From Rhytidiadelphus loreus (Eukaryota; Streptophyta; Bryopsida; Hypnales; Hylocomiaceae), in contig OX344761.1 in assembly GCA_947034895.1 (NCBI GenBank), forward strand, positions 24,564,863 through 24,628,862: a DNA stretch of 64,000 bases. The letters are read 5' to 3'. Every line of letters begins with the position of its first letter. Position 1 is the stretch's first letter. The position numbers and the translations under genes were made by a program. The notes under the pieces are model-generated. The model saw nothing but the letters and a program-made list of their open reading frames with translations, was not told the DNA's origin and made no database searches. Below, piece after piece: positions 56,901 to 64,000 of this stretch.

Positions 56901-59900
56901 AGAAAGTTATGGAACAGGATCATGCCGAATGAACATGATACAATCTAAGATGCTATTTTAAGATCACTAAGTGTGACCTACACAAAACTTACTGTGTCCG
57001 GGCGCATGAAAAGAGGATTCCAAGCTTTTGTGTTTCCACTGGCCTCTGCAGCTTTTCTCTGCGATTCTCTCTCTTGCTTGAACTTTGTAGACCCAGGTCC
57101 CATGCTAGGGGTCCTATTTCCACACGAACAACATCAAACATTTAAGCACTTGCTAATCCCTCGGGGTACTGTAAATAATGGCCTTGGAGAGAAAATCAAG
57201 TTACGAGAGTAATTAACCGTCTCCACAAAATCCAACGAAAGTAGACCTGTAGAAATCTTTAAAACACAAGATGAAGTTCGAAATAGACAACAATATGCAA
57301 CTAACACCTAATGACCAGCGCAACAATTTTGAGAGCGCAACCTGTTTTCCGGCAGCACTTTCTGGGGCTGCAATTTTTTATTTTTTTCCATTTATTTTAT
57401 TTCATTCATAGGAAAATGGAATATCTTGCAAAGGTGTATTACAAATTGAAATTGGTATAGCCTAAGTTCCTTTATTAAGAAATGAACAAAAAGTGTACAA
57501 TGCTATTGGAAGTGTTGAAAATTTACATTTAGGGGAAATTACTTTGTGCTTTTTCATGATCAAATCTTTGGCCATTTTGCTAATCAATGGATAATGAAAG
57601 TTTACAAATCATAAAAAATTCTTACCCTAAAAAGCTAAAATGTATTTTTGTTACTATCAGTGAAATGCTTTGATATCGATTTGACAATTACGTATATATA
57701 TAATTTCAAATTTGACCGTATAGATCGTTTCTATTCATGATGCATAACATACTCTCTTTGGACGAAAACATCAAAAAATTCTTAAAAAAATACTTCATAG
57801 AACATCTAGGTTTCGACCAAGACCTTGGGCCATTAGGGGTTAATGAGATTTTTTTTCTAGTAACAATGCAGAAAGCTCTCAGATATACTTGCGCATCCAC
57901 ATAGAGCCTAAACTTAATAATCAAAACTTAATCCTTAGTAAATCATTCCTTACAAACAAGTGCGCTCCCCAAAAAAGGAGGAATGAAAATACTTACATTT
58001 CAGTCTCTGGAGGAGGAGGTGGTCGCCTAGCGGGCAGGATATGAATTAGCCGTCCTTGAAAGATAGATTTATCCAGCTGCTCCATTGCTCTGAAATCCAT
58101 ACGAAAAAGTATTATTAATTCGTGGTTCTATTTCCAGATTACCAAAGACATTAAGACCGTCATCTGAAGGTAACTCCAAAGAGGTAAACTCCTCACGTCA
58201 AACTCCACTCTGCAATTGAAATATAAATCTTATGAGCTTGAAAAATCATTAACACAAAGGCTAAGAAGGGAATATACATCAATAATGAATCACAAAGGAA
58301 GTAACACATGTGATTCGTACCTTACAGCACATTCTGGAATCATATAAAGAATGAAAGCCATTGCTTTTGAACGCTTGGTTGCTTTATCCACTACTAAGTG
58401 CACTTCCGAAAGCTCCCCAAACTTGCCAAAAAGCTCAGCTAATTCTTCTTCACTAAAAGGAAACAATGAAGGTAATAATAATCAGAACAAAAAAACAGAT
58501 TCTACAGTCCATGATGGAATCCTAACCTCTTTCAAAATAAAGCCAGAATAAGAACAAACCAAGCAAATGATCCAAAAGAAACACCCAAACCGGCAATGCA
58601 ACAGACAACCTGATAGATGCCTTCATTAGAACTTCCGTAACATCGGTAAAGAAGTGCACAAGCCCTTCCACCATGAGGAATAGAAAAACGAAGCAGTAAA
58701 ATATGCTTCGTATATAATCCCCACAGGACCATGGATTCATGCTTTGGAAATGACCAATTCGATTGACCATGTCGTGAAAAAATATTAGTCAGACGAGACC
58801 AAATTTTGTATCACCGAAAATTCTAGTGAAGAACGTTATATATGTTTGGTCAGAAAATAAACCAAATTAGACAAAAGAAAGTCCCATATGACCTATACTC
58901 AAAATTGTTACAAAACATATGAGACCAAATTTGAGACTCTTGGTCCTTTAGGGATTAAATGACTCACGTTGCTGTGTAAGGAAGATTACGAACGAAAAGT
59001 CGACCAGTTTCAGAAACACTTTCTTGCTCTTCCGCCAGTACCGGCACCGCAGTTTCCTGGTCCTCATCAGCTTTAACGCTTAGGTCAGAGTCATTTCTTC
59101 CATCGTCCTGACCAATCTCAGCAATTACAACGTTGTCGGCCGCGTCCTTCATCACCGCGTCCTCCACATTACCATCATCTTTCTCGTCCTCCTCTTCACC
59201 ATCGTCTGACTCTTCCTCATCACCACTCTCGTCTTCGTCTTCGTCTTCGTCTGCAGCCTCCACTTTTGCAGGATCCAACTTCACATCTCGGTGCTCAACT
59301 TCATCGTCGTCGCCATCGTCATCACTCCATACCCCGCTTTTTGTACGGCTTTTGAAGTAATCCAAGTCTGTCACGCTATCATTTTTTAAGACTGGATCGT
59401 CCGTGACAAGATCTTCATCAACGTCGTCTGATTCTCCTGGAATTTCTAAATTTTCAGTCGCTTTTAACACAGGGGCCTCTTCGTACAACTCATCATCGCT
59501 TTCACCATCGGAGTCACTCCCCTCAAACCGAACATGCATTTGCGTCAATTTCTCTCCACCTTTACCCTTATTAATTGGCACCCGTCTTGAAAAGGTTTCC
59601 ACCGTCTTCACCTCTACACTAGCTTTTTTCTTAGCATTGTCACCCTTTATATGCTTTCTCTGTTTTGACACTGCATCGGATCCAATCGTGGTATCATTCG
59701 CCCACAATTTTGATTTGCTCCGAGGCTGCATTACTTCTAAGAATTCTTGCAGTTGAGAATCCTTTTCAAGTAAACTATCGATTTTATTGCTTTGGGGATC
59801 CTGTGTCTTATTGAACATTCCCGTTTCTTTCTCGGAAGTCGTCGGATCCTCTTCATCGTTTTTCGGCTTGAATTTCGAGCTGCCCTCAGAATGTCTACTC

Positions 59901-60925
59901 CAGGGTCTTGGGAGGTTCGGGTCCCCAATCGATTGTGCCAACTGCCAAAATCATATGGAAAACGAAGAGCTCAATCAAGAACAAGTTGGTAAAACAGCAC
60001 AAGAGTTTAAGACAAAGTTTTTGAAACCTACATCCAATCCTCCCTAAATAATACACTATCTAGTGGCATTATTCTATAATAACATCATCAGCTTGGAAAA
60101 ATAAGTTTCAGTTCAAACTCCTCCCCTTGGATTTACACAATCATCCCTTTAATCACGAGGTTGCACTACACACGTGATAATATGCAGGGCATGGGCATGG
60201 GCATTAAGTGAAAAAATGGCTGAAATTTTAGAGGTTAGGTTTTGAAAGGGAACGTTTTTAATTTTCCCTCTACAATGTAACACAATAATCTCACACTCAC
60301 ATTATCACGGAAATTGATCTGAGAAGTTAGAGAGGTTTGCGTGAAACCCTAAACCCCAGGAGCAAGCAATTACAATTCGAAGAGCGGTTCACAAACCTCG
60401 CAGGTCAATCTGCTGGTGTCGAAAAAGGAGCGGTGGAAATACTTTGCAGCATCTTTAGCTTCTTCCTCCGTACGAAATCCAACAAAACCGAATTGCCGAG
60501 TTCTCCCATCCCTAAAATTGACCAGTCCAGATTGTAAACTCACTTCATCTAGACCAAATAATGTACAAGATCAATGGAGCAAAAAGAGTAGGCGAATGAT
60601 GAATACACTAAGCTGCTCCATAACTCACCTGGTTCTAATAATTTTGGCATCCGTGACCTCTCCTTTCGCTGCAAAATGCTCCCGAAGCCGCTCCTCCGTC
60701 ACGTACCGTGGCAAATTTTTCACACAGATTCGAGAAGACCTGCAAGGTGGCCAATTTCTTAGCAGCCGCAAGAAGACGCACATCGAAATACGGAGAACGT
60801 TCTCACAACGTTAATACAAGAAAAAACTCAAGAACGGCAATTTCCTCTCTGGAAATTGCCGTTCAGAAAATTTCCAACGATTCATTCACACTCTTTGAAA
60901 ACTCCACCCCGTAACCCACTCACAT
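53935..60925 (-). CDS. MRD1: MRD1/RBM19-type multiple RNA-recognition-motif protein, 14-exon gene
   Basis: Splicing with GT-AG introns gives 933 residues in one frame. Exons: 60924-60925 (start AT plus leader), 60629-60739, 60397-60511, 58968-59941, 58321-58452, 57997-58089, 56993-57113, 56497-56820, 56278-56342, 55855-56125, 55561-55665, 54966-55163, 54498-54632, 53935-54090 (TAG at 53935). Five RRMs are visible by their RNP motifs: [32 protein letters not shown] and KIIVRNVAF (RNP1 of the last, RGFAFVEF). RRM1 is followed by a long acidic linker in exon 4 ([14 protein letters not shown]). The C-terminus ([21 protein letters not shown]) is the family signature. The homologues bind pre-rRNA and U3 snoRNA in the small-subunit processome in the nucleolus. 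Five RRMs match yeast MRD1; animal RBM19 has six. Confidence 0.93.
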
Positions 60926-60997
60926 TTTTTGTTACGTTCCGACACAACGCGATTTCCAGACGACACAGCAACAATTCATAAAAAAACTCCTAGTCCT

Positions 60998-61021
60998 TAA
61001 ACCCTGAACCCTAACCCTAAA
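60998..61021 (-). promoter_or_regulatory. Telo-box cluster upstream of MRD1
   Basis: TTAAACCCTGAACCCTAACCCTAAAT lies about 75-95 bp upstream of the inferred start codon. AACCCTAA telo-boxes are enriched near the start of plant ribosome-biogenesis genes, fitting this gene's role. A second (AAACCCTAAACCCC) lies in an intron at 60343. Confidence 0.5.
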
Positions 61022-61215
61022 TAACTGTGAGAATGAATACATTGCTACTCGCAGAAGAAGAAAAAGGTGGGCGACCGGATCATCCGGTCATGAAAAAAAC
61101 TCTGATCTTCTATTGGCTCTGGACCAAGGCTTTGCAAGTTTGTGCCATTAAAAGTTTTAGAAGCTTTTTAGTGAATTTCAACTTTAGAGTCTATCTTAGA
61201 GTAGTTGCTTGTTGA

Positions 61216-62390
61216 GATTACATTGGTTTATCTTATTAGTGCATGTGACATTAATTTATCAAAGTCTCGCAAATTTAATTTAGTGTAAGTTGATAAGTTT
61301 TTATTTTGTATTGATTTCTACAAATGGGAATTTCATAGTGATGTCAATTTTTTGACAATATTTTTGAGCCCTTGGTAATAAGAGAAATTAATATAGTGTA
61401 GATTTGTCTTAATTAACCAAAGGTTAAAACTTAGATGTGCAATAAAATATGTGTTTTATATAAAATTTGAGGTTTTCATCAAAGAGATTATAATAGAGTT
61501 CATTTAAGAAAAAATTTGATTTATTCCATTTGGATTAGTTATGGAAAAGTTATGGAGACTCATGTTTTGTTGATAATTAGATCTTCCTAAACAAAGAATG
61601 TACTATAATCATTTCTTAACTCAATTTTCACAAATTTTTAAACCAATATAGTCCACATGGTGTAAATTACATGTTTTAACTCCTAAAGTTCCATTATCCT
61701 ACTAGGAGCAGATGGATTTGGGGTAGGTTATTATAAGATCAATTTTGGGCATAATTTTATTAAACTTTTTCATAAGATAGAAAAATTTACTAGCTTTTGG
61801 GGAATATAATTTTATTTCAATTAGAGCATGGAAGCAAATGGTATACTACAACAAGCCTAGATTTCAACTAAGTGTGTAGCAAAAGAAATCCACAAAAACT
61901 TGAAATAAAAAATTTAAGATTTTTTTTTCTCACAAATTAAATTTTTGTTTACACAACCCAAAGTTGTGATTCATTGTAATTTGATTTGTAATGTGAAAAT
62001 TATGAAGCATCTTGTTTTGTAGTGGGCAATCCAAGAGCTTCTTCTTTTAAAAAAAATAACATATAGGGTTCATTTATGAATTCGATTTTCACATTTTTTT
62101 CAAAACAAAAAGTTCCACATGGTTAATTTTGATTGTTAGAATGATCAAAAACATTGGGATTAGTGTGTTTTAATTCCATCTTAGAGCTATTAACAATTTA
62201 GTTTCTACCTCTATCTCGTACTCACTTTTACTAAACAAATTTTTAAAGAATGAAAATCACATTTTTTTTTTCTTAAATTCTCAACTCAATTCTTTATAAG
62301 TTCAAAAACATTTTAATTCAAAATTTGTAGTGCATAAATTTTAAGTTAAGAGGATTCAAAGTCTCATAGACTAGTTTGCATGAGTGCCCA
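61216..62390. other. AT-rich gene-free stretch
   Basis: Contains words of the GAC family internal modules in inverted orientation (for example TTATTCCATTTGGATTAGTTATG at 61523). No gene is supported. Confidence 0.4.
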
Positions 62391-63020
62391 AAAAATATGT
62401 TTCTTCACTTTGAATGCATTTATCTTGCAATCTACAAGGTCAAAGGTTTCTAAAATTTCTTCCACACATTTTTATACTACTATACTATAAGATCCTACAA
62501 TTAGATATGCAAAAAAAATACCATTTTTCAAATTTTTGTTCTTTGTACTAGAAATGGCAGTTTTGAGTGTTATTTGAAAGAAAAGAAAAAAGGCCTTTGG
62601 GATTTTAGGGGTTAAATAATAATCTCACAGTTATGATTAATATGTTTTGATTTCATTTTAGAATTATTAAGGATTCAAATTTTCCTTACATTTGTCTATT
62701 TTATCTTTTAAGAATGAAAATCAATTTGTTTTCTTTTGAAAAAATTCTTGATTTTCAATTCAATTTTTCAACCATAAAGAATTCAACCTCAAAACAATGT
62801 AGTTCAAAAATCATAAATTAAGAAGATTCAAAGATTGTGAACTTAGTGTGGTAAGGTACAATTAAACTTTACTTTTCACTTTGAATACTAGTATCTTATA
62901 ATTTGTTTGGTTAAAGTTTCTAAAAAAAATTCACGCATTCTTCTACAAGTCTTCTACAAGATCCTACAATTGAATATGCAAAACAATAGTTTATTTCACC
63001 TTCACTCACGTTGGAAATAA
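62391..63020 (-). mobile_element. GAC family core modules, two inverted copies
   Basis: CTTTGAATGCATTTATCTTGCAATCTA, AAGATCCTACAATTAGATATG and AATGGCAGTTTTGAGTGTT (62407-62572) match 29094-29270 closely. A second, more diverged copy (ACTTTGAATACTAGTATCTTATAAT, AAGATCCTACAATTGAATATG) lies at 62878-62990. Confidence 0.7.
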
Positions 63021-63599
63021 TACTTTTGGAATTGTTTTTTATGAAACCTTAACGCCTTAGCACTTCAACGTCCCAAATTTGAATGATGAACAAAGAGGTT
63101 TCAAAGGCTTTGAGGACTACTAAACTTTTCATTCATCTAAACCAATACTTCAATGACTTCATCTATTTTTAACTTTATGTATGATAAATTTAATGAAATT
63201 GAGATAAATAAATAAATATTTATAAAGATATAAATACAAATATGCATAAATTCAAGAAAAAATTTAGGCACTAAAAGCATCCCCATAGCAACACACTAAG
63301 GGGCACACACGTGGTGAGTGGGTATGCTAGGGCTATAACAATGGCCTACAACATATGCACCAAGGCAAAAAGTATGGTCAACAATTTTCAGAATTTGGAA
63401 AATGCATTGGCAAATGTTGAAGCTCACACATGGCTAAGTATAGGCTACAAATGTTTTTTTGACACAAGTTTCAAGGTACCCCACTTGGCCCTCACAATGG
63501 TAGCAACTTTAATGAAGTGGCGGCCTTCAATCTTGGGCCATGTGCATCTCCTTGTTATTGTGTCTCAATTTTGTGGCACTTTGAGGCACAAGAAGAGCA

Positions 63600-64000
63600 C
63601 AAAAGTTGTGATCTTAACACCTAAAGGTCCACCATGCATTTTTTGGCAACATAGAAAATTTAGGTAGGTACTTGTTACTGGAGATTTGCATATTTTAGGC
63701 TGAAATTTTAATAGAAGGTGGGGACAAGGAATACATATCATGTACACTAAACTTCATGATATTTGAAAATACAAGCCAAAAGCTATGGCCTAATATGTTA
63801 CTTTTTTCCCCAGCCACACAATTTGGGTAGATAAAAAAAATAACTTTTTTCATAAACAAAAAGTTGAAATTAGTTTTCTAGAGTTATATATACATAGAAA
63901 GCTTTGAATCATTCCACTTTGATCAATGAGTCAAAAGTTATGAGGAGTTATAGATTGCAAGAAATTATGGAATTTCTACTCTAAAATAAACTTTGAAGTC
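63600..64000 (-). mobile_element. GAC family internal modules, inverted relative to 44.6-45.0 kb
   Basis: Read on the minus strand: TTTTAGAGTAGAAATTCCATAA, CTCCTCATAACTTTTGACTCAT, GTGGAATGATTCAAAGC and TATGTTGCCAAAAAATGCA, in the same order as 44630-44980. The window edge cuts this copy. Confidence 0.68.

Noticed and set aside
59133..59756. Ser-rich plus-strand proteins
   Set aside because: They are antisense to the acidic linker of MRD1 exon 4 (Glu/Asp codons read as Ser-rich on the other strand).

Overview
The window reads as nuclear DNA of a land plant, possibly a bryophyte or other non-seed plant (inference only). Supporting signs are GT-AG introns in a 14-exon gene, CCCTAAA-type telomere-like tracts, a plant-type SAC3A homologue and an MRD1/RBM19 homologue, all set in AT-rich repeats. 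Clear host genes occupy only about 48-61 kb. The rest is mobile or decayed DNA.

Left part (0-17 kb): a set of lineage-restricted genes linked by one unusual repeat. On the minus strand lie a ParB-like/DNA-methyltransferase-like fusion gene with a long acidic tail (2.7-7.35 kb), an FCP1-type HAD phosphatase-like gene (1.35-2.38 kb) and the last exon of a Ser/Pro-rich protein (0.13-1.06 kb). On the plus strand lies a DUF7869-type, RNase H-like (transposase-like) gene (13.95-16.8 kb). A 21-bp hairpin palindrome (TTATCYTCG, three free bases, CGARGATAA) occurs about 30 times here, in exons, introns and leaders. It forms a 73-bp-period array 5' of the ParB-like gene and a 40-bp-period array 5' of the DUF7869 gene.

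Middle part (17-47 kb): a broken coiled-coil gene (17.6-18.5 kb), a divergent protein-kinase-like gene on the minus strand (20.4-21.9 kb) and many copies of one modular repeat family with GAC-rich ends. One pair of copies is inverted and collinear at 23.27-24.3 and 28.6-29.6 kb, and encloses two satellites (161-bp GC-rich, about 219-bp AT-rich). A decayed Ty3/gypsy integrase with a PHD-like tail follows (29.6-30.95 kb), then a perfect CACTA-type MITE hairpin (35.39-35.56 kb). Most of 31-47 kb is gene-free.

Right part (47-61 kb): an intronless SAC3A/LENG8-like gene on the plus strand and a 14-exon MRD1/RBM19 ribosome-biogenesis gene on the minus strand, whose start codon appears to be split by an intron. 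61-64 kb returns to the repeat family.

Eight in-frame stops were found in five decayed reading frames. All are TAG or TGA, none is TAA, and each is one C:G to T:A change from a sense codon. This fits methylation-driven decay of silenced mobile DNA.
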